32,186 nucleotides of DNA from Kineococcus rubinsiae (GTDB taxonomy: Bacteria; Actinomycetota; Actinomycetes; Actinomycetales; Kineococcaceae), in assembly GCF_011839805.1 (NCBI RefSeq), contig NZ_VWPY01000049.1:1-32186 (forward strand). Reading direction: 5' to 3'. Below are positions 7,043 to 14,809 of the stretch, one piece after another. Within the stretch, counting starts at the first letter, position 1. Each line of letters begins with the position of its first letter. Made by a program: the position numbers and the translations under genes. Under the pieces are notes generated by a model that was not told where the DNA came from, did not search any database, and saw only the letters and a list, made by a program, of their open reading frames with translations.

Positions 7043-8602
7043 TCAGCGCCAGGCGCGCGAGCGGTAGCTGCGGTCCCTGCCGGTGATGCGCTCGGCGGCC
7101 AGCCGGCCGGAGACGAGGACCATCGGCACGCCGACGCCGGGCTGCGTGCCGGAGCCCGCGAACACCACGTTGTCGCCCCAGAGGTTCCCCGGGCGGAACG
7201 GGCCGGTCTGGCGGAACAGGTGCGAGGACGCGAACGGCGCCCCCGCCTCCATGCCCTGCCGCTCCCAGTCCGCGGGCGTGATGACGTCCTCCACCTCGAC
7301 GGCCCCGTCGAAACCCGGGTAGCCGCGCTCGGTGAGCACCTCCATGACGTGCTCGCGGTAGCGCGGAGCCAGGCGGTCCCAGTCGACGGGGGAGGACCCG
7401 GCGGCCAGCGACGGCGTCGGGAACAGCACGTAGTAGACGTGCTTGCCGGCCGGCGCGAGGCCCGGGTCCGACACCGTCGGGCGCGAGACGAGGATCGACG
7501 GGTCGCTCATCAGGCGGCCGTCCACGAGCTCGTCGAACACCTGCTCCCACGCCGCCCCGAAGTGGATGGAGTGGTGCACGGGGTCGGGGTAGTCGGCGCT
7601 GGAACCCACGTGCATGAGGAAGCACGACGGCGAGTACGTCAGGTGCCGCACGCGCCACGGGTCGGTGCCCAGCAGGTCGCGGTGGGCGACCGGGAGGTCG
7701 GGGTTCAGCACGACGACGTCCGCGGCGAACCGGCGCCCGTCGGTCGTGATGACGCCGGTCGCGCGGCGGCCGGTGCGCTCCACGCGGGCGACCTCGGTGC
7801 CGTAGTGGAACGTCACGCCGTGCTTCTCGGCCGCCGCGGCCATGGCCGTGGGGATCGCGTGCATCCCGCCCTTGGGGAAGAACACCCCGGCGACGGTGTC
7901 CATGTACGCGATGACCGAGTACAGGGCCAGCGCGTCGAACGGGGACACGCCCGCGTACAGGGCCTGGAAGGAGAACATCCGCTGCGTGCGCGGGTCCTTG
8001 AGGTACTTCGCGACCTCCGGCGCCATCTTCTTGAACCCGCCGGCCGCCAGCAGCCGCACCAGGTTCGGCTTGAGCAGGTCCAGCGGCGTGTCGATGTTGG
8101 AGTCGATGAAGTCGCGGATCTCGTAGCGGTACAGGTTGCCGACGTGGGCGACGAAGCGCCGGTACCCGTCGGCCTCGGCGGCCCCGCAGAGCTCCTCGAT
8201 GGCCTGCGCGGTGCGCTCGACGTCGGCGGAGACCTGCAGGCTCGAGCCGTCGGCGAACGTGCCGCGGTACAGCGGGTCGACGGGCTTGAGGTCCAGCCAG
8301 TCGTGCATGTCCTCGCCGAGGGAGTCGAAGCAGTCGGCGATGAGGTCGGGCATGGTCAGCACCGACGGGCCGGTGTCGAAGCGGTACTGCCCGTCCGGGA
8401 CGTCCTTGACCGACAGCCCGGCGCGACCACCCGGGACGTCCTCGCGCTCGAGCACCGTGACGTTGCGCCCGGCGCCGGCCAGGCGCATGGCGGTGGACAG
8501 CCCCGCGAGGCCCGCCCCGACGATGACGACGTCGTCCGTGGCGCCCTCGACTCGGCGGGTGCGGCCGGGCAGCCAGTCCAGGGTCCGCGTGGCGCGGCTC
8601 AC
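7043..8602 (-). CDS. crtI: Phytoene desaturase (CrtI-type)
   Basis: The 519-residue FAD-dependent desaturase converts phytoene to lycopene (or neurosporene) in several steps. The dinucleotide fold VVIVGAGLAGLSTAMRL shows G29, G31 and G34. The region GQYRFDTGPSVLTMPDLI is the second conserved CrtI segment, and the C-terminal VFAGSGTQPGVGVPMVLVSG is the FAD/carotenoid signature. The GTG start at 8602 overlaps the stop of crtE in a GTGA, so crtE and crtI form a coupled pair. Upstream in-frame codons lie within crtE and have no homology. The gene converges on prpC, with the hairpin at 6967-7008 between them. How many double bonds are introduced cannot be told from sequence. Confidence 0.95.
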   Translation of the reverse strand: MSRATRTLDWLPGRTRRVEGATDDVVIVGAGLAGLSTAMRLAGAGRNVTVLEREDVPGGRAGLSVKDVPDGQYRFDTGPSVLTMPDLIADCFDSLGEDMHDWLDLKPVDPLYRGTFADGSSLQVSADVERTAQAIEELCGAAEADGYRRFVAHVGNLYRYEIRDFIDSNIDTPLDLLKPNLVRLLAAGGFKKMAPEVAKYLKDPRTQRMFSFQALYAGVSPFDALALYSVIAYMDTVAGVFFPKGGMHAIPTAMAAAAEKHGVTFHYGTEVARVERTGRRATGVITTDGRRFAADVVVLNPDLPVAHRDLLGTDPWRVRHLTYSPSCFLMHVGSSADYPDPVHHSIHFGAAWEQVFDELVDGRLMSDPSILVSRPTVSDPGLAPAGKHVYYVLFPTPSLAAGSSPVDWDRLAPRYREHVMEVLTERGYPGFDGAVEVEDVITPADWERQGMEAGAPFASSHLFRQTGPFRPGNLWGDNVVFAGSGTQPGVGVPMVLVSGRLAAERITGRDRSYRSRAWR

Positions 8603-9744
8603 GAGCGGCGGGTGGTCGCGGCGACCACGAGCTCGTGCAGCGCGGCGCGGGCGGGTTCGGTGAGCGCGGCGGCGTCGAGGGTCTCGCACGCCACGTCGAC
8701 CTGCTCGGCGATGAGGGCCTCCACCCCGGCGAGCGCCCCGGTGTCCACGAGGACCTCGCGCAGCTGCTCCACCCCCGCGGTGTCCAGGTCCGGGTCGCCG
8801 AGCAGCCGCTCGACCACCTCGGCCTGCTCGGAGGTGGCCGAGGCCACCGCGTAGGCCATGAGCACGGTCCGCTTCCCTTCGCGCAGGTCGTCGCCTGCGG
8901 GTTTGCCGGTCTCACCGGGATCGCCGAAGACGCCCAGGACGTCGTCGCGCAGCTGGAACGCCTCGCCGAGGGCGAGGCCGAACGTCGAGTAGTCCGCGAC
9001 GAGCCCCTCGTCCGCACCGGCGAGGCGGGCACCCAGGAGCAGGGGGTGCTCGATGGAGTACTTCGCGCTCTTGAAGCGCACGACGCGGCGGGCGCGCTCG
9101 ACGGCCCCGGCCGCGCCCTGCTGGGCGCAGGAGGCCTGCTCGAGCATGTCGAGGTACTGCCCGCCCATGAGCTGCGTGCGCATGGTGTTGAACACGGTGC
9201 GCCCGCGCAGCAGCGCCTCGGGGGCGAACCCGGCGCGCGCGAACAGCTCGTCGCTCCACGACAGGCAGAGGTCACCGGCGAGGACGGCGCCCGCGAGGCC
9301 GAAGCGGCTGCCGCTGCCGGCCCAGCCCGCCTGCGCGTGCATCGCCTCGAAGCGGCGGTGGGCCGCGGGCTGGCCGCGGCGGGTGTCGGAGTCGTCCATG
9401 ACGTCGTCGTGCATCAGCGCGGCGGCCTGGAACAGCTCCAGCGCGGCCGCGGCCTGCACGATGTCGTCCTCGTCGCTGCCGCCAGCCCCCAGGTAGCCCC
9501 AGTAGCAGAACGACGGACGCAGGCGCTTGCCGCCCGAGAGCAGGGTCGCGATGGCGTCGAGCATCGGCGAGCAGTCGGGGCTGACGGTCTCCAGGACGGC
9601 CGCCTGCTCCTCCAGGAACTCTGTCAGCACGAGTTCGACGCGGTCGCGCAGCCCCCGTTGTCCGGCGGCCGACGTGGTCGGCGGCGCGGTCGTCTCGTCG
9701 AGCGTCTGCACGCTCGCGCGCGGGGCAGGGGGCGTGGGCGGCAC
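8599..9744 (-). CDS. crtE: Geranylgeranyl diphosphate synthase (polyprenyl synthetase)
   Basis: The 381-residue protein elongates allylic diphosphates with isopentenyl diphosphate to give C20 geranylgeranyl diphosphate for CrtB. The first Asp-rich motif is LMHDDVMDDSD (Asp113, Asp114, Asp117), the second FQLRDDVLGVFGD; GGKRLRP (71-77) binds the homoallylic substrate. About 35 N-terminal residues are Pro/Thr/Ala-rich and outside the fold. The GTG at 9744 is chosen because a TACAGT -10 sits exactly six bases upstream, predicting a leaderless message. The gene heads the crtE-crtI pair. Chain length (C20 versus longer) is inferred from the locus. Confidence 0.93.
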   Translation of the reverse strand: MPPTPPAPRASVQTLDETTAPPTTSAAGQRGLRDRVELVLTEFLEEQAAVLETVSPDCSPMLDAIATLLSGGKRLRPSFCYWGYLGAGGSDEDDIVQAAAALELFQAAALMHDDVMDDSDTRRGQPAAHRRFEAMHAQAGWAGSGSRFGLAGAVLAGDLCLSWSDELFARAGFAPEALLRGRTVFNTMRTQLMGGQYLDMLEQASCAQQGAAGAVERARRVVRFKSAKYSIEHPLLLGARLAGADEGLVADYSTFGLALGEAFQLRDDVLGVFGDPGETGKPAGDDLREGKRTVLMAYAVASATSEQAEVVERLLGDPDLDTAGVEQLREVLVDTGALAGVEALIAEQVDVACETLDAAALTEPARAALHELVVAATTRRS

Positions 9745-9750
9745 AGGCGA

Positions 9751-9756
9751 ACTGTA
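9751..9756 (-). promoter_or_regulatory. -10 element of leaderless crtE-crtI transcript
   Basis: On the minus strand TACAGT (9756-9751) is followed by six bases and the GTG at 9744. No good -35 is visible at 17 bp, so an activator or alternative sigma factor may be needed. Confidence 0.5.
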
Positions 9757-9839
9757 AGCACGCTTCCAGCGACCTGCTAGCCCGCCCCGCCGCCTGCGGG
9801 GGCGCCGCCCCGCCCGCGCCGGTGGGCCCGCGCGCCCCC

Positions 9840-9845
9840 TAGGTT
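9840..9845 (+). promoter_or_regulatory. -10 element of leaderless phosphatidyltransferase-like gene
   Basis: TAGGTT is followed by six bases and the GTG at 9852. It is divergent from the crtE promoter, 84 bases away. Confidence 0.5.
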
Positions 9846-9851
9846 CGGCGT

Positions 9852-10499
9852 GTGAACCGCGACACGTACCTGCAGCGGTGGTCGGCGCTGCACGGCGGCG
9901 CCGCACCCACTCCGATCGTGCGGGGCTGGCTCACCGGCGTGCACGCCGTGGCGGCCCCGCTGGCGGCCCTGCGCGTCCCGCCGGCGGCCGTGACCCTGGC
10001 CGGGGCCGTGGGGTCCGTCGTGGCGGGCGTGCTCGCCGTGCGCGCCGGTCCCGGCGGGGCCGGCGCGGTGCTGGCGGCCGCGGTGCTCACCGTCTCCGGT
10101 CTGCTCGACAACCTCGACGGCGCGGTCGCCGTCATCTCCGACCGGGTGGGCCGCCGGGGGGCGCTGCTCGACGCGGCCTGCGACCGCCTGGGCGACGCGG
10201 CCTGCGCCGTCGTGCTCTGGGGGTGCGGGGCGCCGGCGTGGCTGGCGCTGCTGGCCGGGGGGCTCGCGCAGTGGCAGGAGTACGTGCGGGCGCGGGGCCA
10301 GGGCCTGGGGGTGACCGAGGTGGGGGTCGTCACGGTCGCGGAGCGGCCCACCCGCATCTCCATCGCGGCGGCGACCGCGGCGGCCACCGCGATCGTGCCC
10401 GAGGTGGGCTGGGCGACGATCGGGACGGCCGTGTGGGCCGCCCTCGGGGTCGTCGGCTTCGTGCAGCTCTGGATCGCGCTCTCGCGCCGCCTCGGCTGA
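9852..10499 (+). CDS. CDP-alcohol phosphatidyltransferase-like membrane protein
   Basis: The 215-residue protein is mostly hydrophobic, with about five or six membrane segments. The CDP-alcohol phosphotransferase motif DG-x2-AR-x8-G-x3-D-x3-D is recognisable as DGAVAVISDRVGRRGALLDAACD (DG...G...D...D all present), but the Arg after Ala is Val. Members transfer a phospho-alcohol from a CDP-linked donor during phospholipid synthesis. The GTG at 9852 is supported by a -10 placed for a leaderless message. It lies inside the carotenoid locus, divergent from crtE and convergent with the CrtD-like gene. The substrate is unknown, and the changed Arg leaves activity open. A lipid or head-group modifying role linked to pigment membranes is only speculation. 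Confidence 0.75.
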   Translation: MNRDTYLQRWSALHGGAAPTPIVRGWLTGVHAVAAPLAALRVPPAAVTLAGAVGSVVAGVLAVRAGPGGAGAVLAAAVLTVSGLLDNLDGAVAVISDRVGRRGALLDAACDRLGDAACAVVLWGCGAPAWLALLAGGLAQWQEYVRARGQGLGVTEVGVVTVAERPTRISIAAATAAATAIVPEVGWATIGTAVWAALGVVGFVQLWIALSRRLG

Positions 10500-10500
10500 G

Positions 10501-10520
10501 GCGCCTGCCCGGGCGGGCGC
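10501..10520. terminator. Possible small bidirectional terminator
   Basis: A 20-bp near-perfect palindrome (one mismatched pair) lies directly after the phosphatidyltransferase-like gene and before the end of the convergent oxidoreductase gene. The loop would be tight and there is no T-tract. Confidence 0.3.
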
Positions 10521-10537
10521 ACCGTCCGGGGCGGGGG

Positions 10538-12067
10538 TCAGGCGGGCCCGACGAGGTCGGCGACGATGCGGGCCGAGAGCCCCACGAGCGGCAGGCCGCC
10601 ACCGGGGTGGGAGGTCCCGCCGACCAGGTACAGGCCCGGGACGGGCGAGGCGTTCGCGGGGCGCAGGAACGCCGAGCGGGCCCCGTCGCTGGAGGTGCCG
10701 TAGATGGCCCCGCCGTCGCTGCGGGTGTGCTCGGCGAGGTCCGCGGGCGTGCGGACCTCGCGCCAGCGCAGGCGGTCGCGGACGTCGAGCCCGCGCTCGG
10801 CCATGATCTCCAGCACGCGGTCGGCGTAGCGCTCCGCGAGGCCCTCCTGCCGCCAGTCGGTGCCGCCGGGGGCGCGGCCGCCCGGGTCGTGCACGGGCGC
10901 GTTGACGAGCACGAACCACGCCTCGCTGTCCTCGTCGGGGCGCAGCGCCGGGTCGTCGGGGGCGCTGACGTACACCGTCGGGTCCTCCACGGGCCGCCCC
11001 GCGGCGAGCGCCGTGAACTCCGCCTCGTAGTCGCGCGGGAACAGCACCGTGTGGTGCCGCAGCCCGGGCGTGCGCCCGTCCAGCGCCAGCAGCAGGACGA
11101 ACCCCGAGGAGGAGCGGCGCCGCGGCGAAGGCCGCAGCCGGGGCCGGGGGAGCAGGTGCTCGTACAGCTGGGCGGCGTCGACCGCGGACACGACGACGTC
11201 GGCGGGCAGCTCCTCTCCGCCGGCCAGACGCACCCCGCTGGCCCGGCCCGCGCGCGTCAGGACGGTCTCGACCGGGCAGGACGTGCGGATCTCCACCCCG
11301 AGCTCGCGGGCCCGGTCCGCGACCGCCTCGGCGAGGCCGCGCAGCCCGCCGCGCACGTACCAGGCGCCGAAGGACTGCTCCACGAACGGCACGGTGGCCA
11401 GGGCGGCGGGCGCCTTGGCGGGGTGGGAGCCGGAGTAGGTCGCGTAGCGGTCCAGCAGCACGCGCAGCCGCTCGTCGGTGAGGTACCGGCGGCCGAGGCC
11501 GCGCAGGCTGCGCCAGGGCGCGACGGTGCGGACGTCGGAGGCGCTGCGCGCCAGCCGCAGCAGGGTCCGCGGCCCCTGCAGCGGGGACTCGAGGAACGGT
11601 TCGCGCGCGACGTCCCAGATCGCCGCCGCGCGCTGCAGGAACGCCGTCCACTGCGCGCCCGCGCCGCCGCCCAGCGCCTCGTCGAGAGCCGCGGCGACCT
11701 GCGCCAGGCCGCCGCCCGGCAGGTCGAGCTCGGTGCCGTCGCCGAAGCGGTAGTGCGCCACCGGGTCCAGCGCGACGACGTCGAGCACGGACTCCAGCGG
11801 GGCGCCGGTCTTGAGGAAGAGGTCGCGCTGGACGGCGGGCAGCGTCAGCAGGGAGGGGCCGGTGTCGAAGGAGAACCCGTCGCGGCTGAACCAGCCGAGC
11901 TTGCCGCCGACGGTCGGGCCCTGCTCGCAGACCGTGACCTCGTGACCGAGGGCGGCGAGCCGGGCCGCGGCCGAGAGCCCGCCCAGGCCGGCGCCGACGA
12001 CCACGACGCGGCGGGGGCCGGCCGTGCGGGGGCCCGGGGTGCGGCGGTCCGTGCTGGTGGCGCTCAC
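10538..12067 (-). CDS. CrtI-superfamily carotenoid desaturase/oxygenase (CrtD- or CrtP-like)
   Basis: The 509-residue protein is a second FAD-dependent carotenoid oxidoreductase. VVVVGAGLGGLSAAARL at 21-37 carries Gly25, Gly27 and Gly30; GFSFDTGPSLLTLP follows, and the C-terminus has LVGGTSHPGGGLPLVGLSAR. The THPGG/SHPGG-type ending is found in CrtD 3,4-desaturases and in CrtP/CrtNb terminal oxygenases, rather than in phytoene desaturases. Since crtI is present at 7043, this copy most likely acts later, on hydroxylated lycopene (CrtD-like) or on a terminal methyl group (CrtP-like). It is the last gene of a three-gene operon and its GTG start overlaps the stop of the glycosyltransferase (GTGA). 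The next gene downstream is convergent. Which of the two reactions it does is unresolved. Confidence 0.85.
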   Translation of the reverse strand: MSATSTDRRTPGPRTAGPRRVVVVGAGLGGLSAAARLAALGHEVTVCEQGPTVGGKLGWFSRDGFSFDTGPSLLTLPAVQRDLFLKTGAPLESVLDVVALDPVAHYRFGDGTELDLPGGGLAQVAAALDEALGGGAGAQWTAFLQRAAAIWDVAREPFLESPLQGPRTLLRLARSASDVRTVAPWRSLRGLGRRYLTDERLRVLLDRYATYSGSHPAKAPAALATVPFVEQSFGAWYVRGGLRGLAEAVADRARELGVEIRTSCPVETVLTRAGRASGVRLAGGEELPADVVVSAVDAAQLYEHLLPRPRLRPSPRRRSSSGFVLLLALDGRTPGLRHHTVLFPRDYEAEFTALAAGRPVEDPTVYVSAPDDPALRPDEDSEAWFVLVNAPVHDPGGRAPGGTDWRQEGLAERYADRVLEIMAERGLDVRDRLRWREVRTPADLAEHTRSDGGAIYGTSSDGARSAFLRPANASPVPGLYLVGGTSHPGGGLPLVGLSARIVADLVGPA

Positions 12068-13182
12068 GCGAGACGACGTCCCTTCCACTGCAGTGCGCCG
12101 CGGCCGCGGCGGCGCCACGAGTCGCCCAGCAGGCCGACGAGCAGCGCGACGGAGACCGGGTGCGCGAAGGCGTCCGGCAGCGAGCGCCCGCCCGTGCGCT
12201 CGGCCGCGGCGTAGCGACCCACGACGCCCGCGAGGTACCCGGCGGCGCCGACGCGGGAACCGCCGAGGGCGGCGAGCGGGGGCACGACGTAGCTCAGGAG
12301 CAGCCCGGCCGCGACGCCCGCGGCCGCGGGGCGGCTGCCGAACGCCGACCACAGCGACTTCGCGTAGCCCTCGCGCAGCTGCGCCCAGCTGCCGTACATG
12401 CGGCAGGTCGCGAGGTCGGTGCCGTCGGCGACCCCGCCGCTGCCGCCCGCGGCCTTCACGGCGCGCAGCAGGGCGATGTCGTCCAGCACCTCGGTGCGGA
12501 TGCCGGCGTGCCCGCCCGCGCGGCGGTAGGCGAGGGCGTCGACGAGGAGGAACTGCCCGTTCGCGGCGGCCAGCGACGGGCGGGGGGAGACCTCCGCCGC
12601 GCGCAGCGGCAGCGTCGTCAGCCAGGACCACTGCAGCAGCGGCTGCACCAGGCGCTCGCTCCAGGTCAGCGCGACCTGCCGCGGGTAGGGGCACACCAGG
12701 TCCAGGCCGGTGCTGCGCAGCAGGTCCGTGCCCGCGGCGAGCGCGTGCGGGGCCAGCACCACGTCGGCGTCGACGAAGACCAGGACGTCGCCGTGCGCCG
12801 CGGCCGCCAGGCGCGCGCACGCGTGCGGCTTGCCCAGCCAGCCCGCGGGCAGCGGTCCCCCGCGCAGCAGCGTGACCCGGGCGTCGCCCGCGGCGATGGC
12901 CTCCACCACGTCGGCCGTCCGGTCGTGCGAGGCGTCGTCGTAGACGAGCACCTCGTAGGCGCCCGCGGACACCTGGTCGAGCAGGGCGGCGAGGCACGGC
13001 CCGACGCGCTCCTCCTCGTCGCGCACCGGGAGCAGGACGCTCAGCACCTCCTGCGCCGCCGGCGGCTCCACCGACGGCCGGCGCAGGGACCGCGCGTTCA
13101 GCAGCGAGTGCGCGGTCAGGGCGGTCGCCGCGGCGGAGCCCGCCCACGTCAGGGCCCGCAGCGCGGTCGCGGTGCGGCTCAC
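12064..13182 (-). CDS. GT2 glycosyltransferase, probably carotenoid glycosyltransferase (CruG/CrtQ-like)
   Basis: The 372-residue protein has one N-terminal hydrophobic segment, then a GT-A fold: SVLLPVRDEEERVGPCL, YDDASHD, and the metal-binding FVDADVVL (DxD). LPAGWLGKPHAC and EVLDDIALLRAV follow. The WLGK-A pattern and the following VCPYPRQVALTWSERLVQPL resemble the CruC/CruG/CrtQ group that attaches sugars to carotenoid hydroxyl or carboxyl groups. Two or three C-terminal membrane segments anchor it. It overlaps its upstream gene (cruF-like) and downstream gene (CrtD/P-like) by GTGA at each junction, so all three are coupled. The sugar and acceptor are not predictable, but the operon strongly suggests a carotenoid acceptor. 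Confidence 0.82.
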   Translation of the reverse strand: MSRTATALRALTWAGSAAATALTAHSLLNARSLRRPSVEPPAAQEVLSVLLPVRDEEERVGPCLAALLDQVSAGAYEVLVYDDASHDRTADVVEAIAAGDARVTLLRGGPLPAGWLGKPHACARLAAAAHGDVLVFVDADVVLAPHALAAGTDLLRSTGLDLVCPYPRQVALTWSERLVQPLLQWSWLTTLPLRAAEVSPRPSLAAANGQFLLVDALAYRRAGGHAGIRTEVLDDIALLRAVKAAGGSGGVADGTDLATCRMYGSWAQLREGYAKSLWSAFGSRPAAAGVAAGLLLSYVVPPLAALGGSRVGAAGYLAGVVGRYAAAERTGGRSLPDAFAHPVSVALLVGLLGDSWRRRGRGALQWKGRRLA

Positions 13183-14000
13183 CGGCCGGGCCGGCGGTCG
13201 GCGAGCACGCTGCGCAGGTACGGCGCGGCGGTGAGGCCCATCGCGAGCCCGCCCCACGCCGCGACGGCCGGGCGGCGGAAGAAGACGGCGTTGCCGAGCG
13301 TGGAGCCCAGCCAGGTCCAGCCGAGCAGCCAGCCGGGCACGGTCTGGCTGGCCCCGGCCGCGGTGTCCTCGTCATCGGTGTTCCTGCGCGCGGTGTCCTC
13401 CGGGACGACCGCGTGCAGCGCCGCGCAGATCACGACGGCCGTGAGGACCCAGCCGGCGTAGTTCGACAGCGGGATGCCGGGCAGGCCCGGCAGGTGCGGG
13501 TGGGGGGTGCTGAACGACCAGTGCCCGGCCGCCGTCATCTGCGGGTCCAGGAACAGGTCCCAGCTCGCCAGGGTCCACGCGGCGGCCCCGACCACGGCGA
13601 CGTCGCGCGCGGCGCCCGTGCGGTGGCGGGCGAGGCGGCGCCCCAGCTGCACGGCGGGGTGGGCGACCATCGTCCAGGCCAGCGGCACGACGACGGGCAC
13701 GTGCAGGACCTGCGGGCCCAGCGTCCCCGCGTAGCGGTAGCGCCCGAACGGCCGGCCGGTGCGGGTCCCGACCGCCTCGGCGATCAGGCCCAGCCCGCCC
13801 GCGACGCCCAGGGTGAGCGCGGCCCGCCCCGGTCCGCCGCGCCGGGCCGCGTCCGCCAGCGACGCCCCGGAGAACAGGGCGACGGAGCCGATGGTGGTGC
13901 GCCGCAACGCTTCTCCGCGCAGCAGCGGGTGGGCCACCTGGCTGAGGACGGCGGCCCCCGTGAGGGCGCCCGTCAGCAGCCGGCCGAGGTCGGGGAGCAC
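13179..14000 (-). CDS. cruF: Carotenoid 1,2-hydratase, CruF family (DUF422)
   Basis: The 273-residue integral membrane protein has about seven hydrophobic segments. The motifs GRPFGRYRYAGTLGP, LFLDPQMTAAGHWSF and GIPLSNYAGWVLTA are those of the CruF/DUF422 family, whose Deinococcus, cyanobacterial and haloarchaeal members add water to the end of acyclic carotenoid chains (C-1',2' hydration). It begins at the GTG at 14000, where TAGAGT lies six bases upstream, predicting a leaderless message. It heads the operon cruF, glycosyltransferase, CrtD/P-like. A tertiary hydroxyl made here would be the natural target of the downstream genes. A degenerate copy of the GTTGCG-N-CGCAAC palindrome lies inside the gene at 13896-13908. 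Confidence 0.8.
   Translation of the reverse strand: MLPDLGRLLTGALTGAAVLSQVAHPLLRGEALRRTTIGSVALFSGASLADAARRGGPGRAALTLGVAGGLGLIAEAVGTRTGRPFGRYRYAGTLGPQVLHVPVVVPLAWTMVAHPAVQLGRRLARHRTGAARDVAVVGAAAWTLASWDLFLDPQMTAAGHWSFSTPHPHLPGLPGIPLSNYAGWVLTAVVICAALHAVVPEDTARRNTDDEDTAAGASQTVPGWLLGWTWLGSTLGNAVFFRRPAVAAWGGLAMGLTAAPYLRSVLADRRPGR
13896..13908. promoter_or_regulatory. Degenerate copy of the GTTGCG-N-CGCAAC palindrome
   Basis: GGTGCGCCGCAAC differs at one base from the perfect sites at 14739-14751 and 15728-15740. It lies about 98 bases inside the cruF-like gene. It could be chance. Confidence 0.25.
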
Positions 14001-14006
14001 GGGCTC

Positions 14007-14012
14007 ACTCTA
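14007..14012 (-). promoter_or_regulatory. -10 element of leaderless cruF operon transcript
   Basis: On the minus strand TAGAGT (14012-14007) is followed by GAGCCC and the GTG at 14000, the same arrangement as in five other genes of the window. Confidence 0.55.
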
Positions 14013-14067
14013 GGGACCCGCGACGACACGGCCTCCCGGGCCTGGTCCCGCGCAGAGCGGTGGGGGT

Positions 14068-14796
14068 TCAGCCGGCGACGGCGTCGAGCAGGGGGTTCCG
14101 CCCGCCGACGCTGCCCTGCACCGACAGCACCGCGAACCGCGCGAACAGCTCCTCGGCGTACCAGCCCTCCGTGGGCGTGCGGGCCATGACGTCGCGGTGG
14201 GCGGGGCCGCGGTGGGCGAAGCGGCGCAGCGCGGCGGTGTCGTCCCACAGCGAGAACGTCCCCTGGTAGCCCAGCGGCGCCTCCCCGAGGCCGAGGGCCA
14301 GGCGCAGCCCGGTGCCCCCGCCGAGCTCGGTGGAGACCGGCGGGACGGCCGACCAGAAGGAGGCCGCGCGCCGCAGGTGCAGGCGGGCGCGGGTGATCGA
14401 GGCCACCGGCCCCTCGTGGGCCAGGGCGGCCGTGGTGTCGGCGGGGCCGAAGGGCTCCCGCCCCGACCACCGCCCGCGGCTGGTCAGCGGCCGCAGCCGC
14501 ACCGCGAGGCGCTCGGACGCCAGCCGCCCCCAGGCGCGGACGGTGCGGGAGGTCTCGAAGGCGTCGGCGGCGTCGGGGGAGTCCCACGCCACGACCGCCG
14601 CCCAGCGCAGCGGATCGGCGTCGCGCACGGTGAAGGTGCGCCCGTCGCCGGTGCCCAGCATCTTGGCGAAGGTGGCGCCCGGGGTGCGGGCCAGGTGCAC
14701 GCGGTCCAGCGCCATCCGGGTCAGGGCGGCCGGGACCCGTTGCGGCGCAACGGTCCACAGGTGCAGGGTCACGCAGGCCGGGGCGGCGGGGGTCAC
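14068..14796 (-). CDS. crtA: CrtA-like carotenoid (spheroidene-type) monooxygenase
   Basis: The 242-residue protein resembles spheroidene monooxygenase CrtA, a heme-containing enzyme that puts a keto group at C-2 of acyclic hydroxylated carotenoids. Family-like features, in order, are ARTPGATFAKMLGTGDGRTF, RWSGREPFGP, a segment starting GPVASITRARLHLRRAASFW, GYQGTFSLWDD and RTPTEGWYAEELFARF. The GTG at 14796 is chosen over the upstream in-frame GTG/ATG codons because TAGGGT lies seven bases before it. That hexamer contains the stop codon of the preceding hydrolase gene. A perfect 17-bp palindrome sits about 50 bases inside the gene. In purple bacteria CrtA works with CrtC and CrtD; here the cruF- and CrtD-like genes are adjacent. 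Substrate and position of oxidation are inferred. Confidence 0.8.
   Translation of the reverse strand: MTPAAPACVTLHLWTVAPQRVPAALTRMALDRVHLARTPGATFAKMLGTGDGRTFTVRDADPLRWAAVVAWDSPDAADAFETSRTVRAWGRLASERLAVRLRPLTSRGRWSGREPFGPADTTAALAHEGPVASITRARLHLRRAASFWSAVPPVSTELGGGTGLRLALGLGEAPLGYQGTFSLWDDTAALRRFAHRGPAHRDVMARTPTEGWYAEELFARFAVLSVQGSVGGRNPLLDAVAG
14737..14753. promoter_or_regulatory. Perfect 17-bp palindrome inside crtA
   Basis: CCGTTGCGGCGCAACGG has a single-base centre at 14745, about 51 bases downstream of the predicted transcription and translation start of crtA. The inner 15 bp are identical to the site in the neighbouring hydrolase gene although they are read in another frame. It is a candidate operator for an unknown regulator. 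Confidence 0.45.
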
Positions 14797-14803
14797 GTCG
14801 GCG

Positions 14804-14809
14804 ACCCTA
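14804..14809 (-). promoter_or_regulatory. -10 element of leaderless crtA transcript
   Basis: TAGGGT (14809-14804, minus strand) is followed by seven bases and the GTG at 14796. Its first three bases are the TAG stop of the upstream hydrolase gene. Confidence 0.55.

Noticed and set aside
8459-8475. GTTGCGCCC in crtI as another copy of the 15-bp palindrome
   Set aside because: Only one half-site matches; the second half is not CGCAAC.
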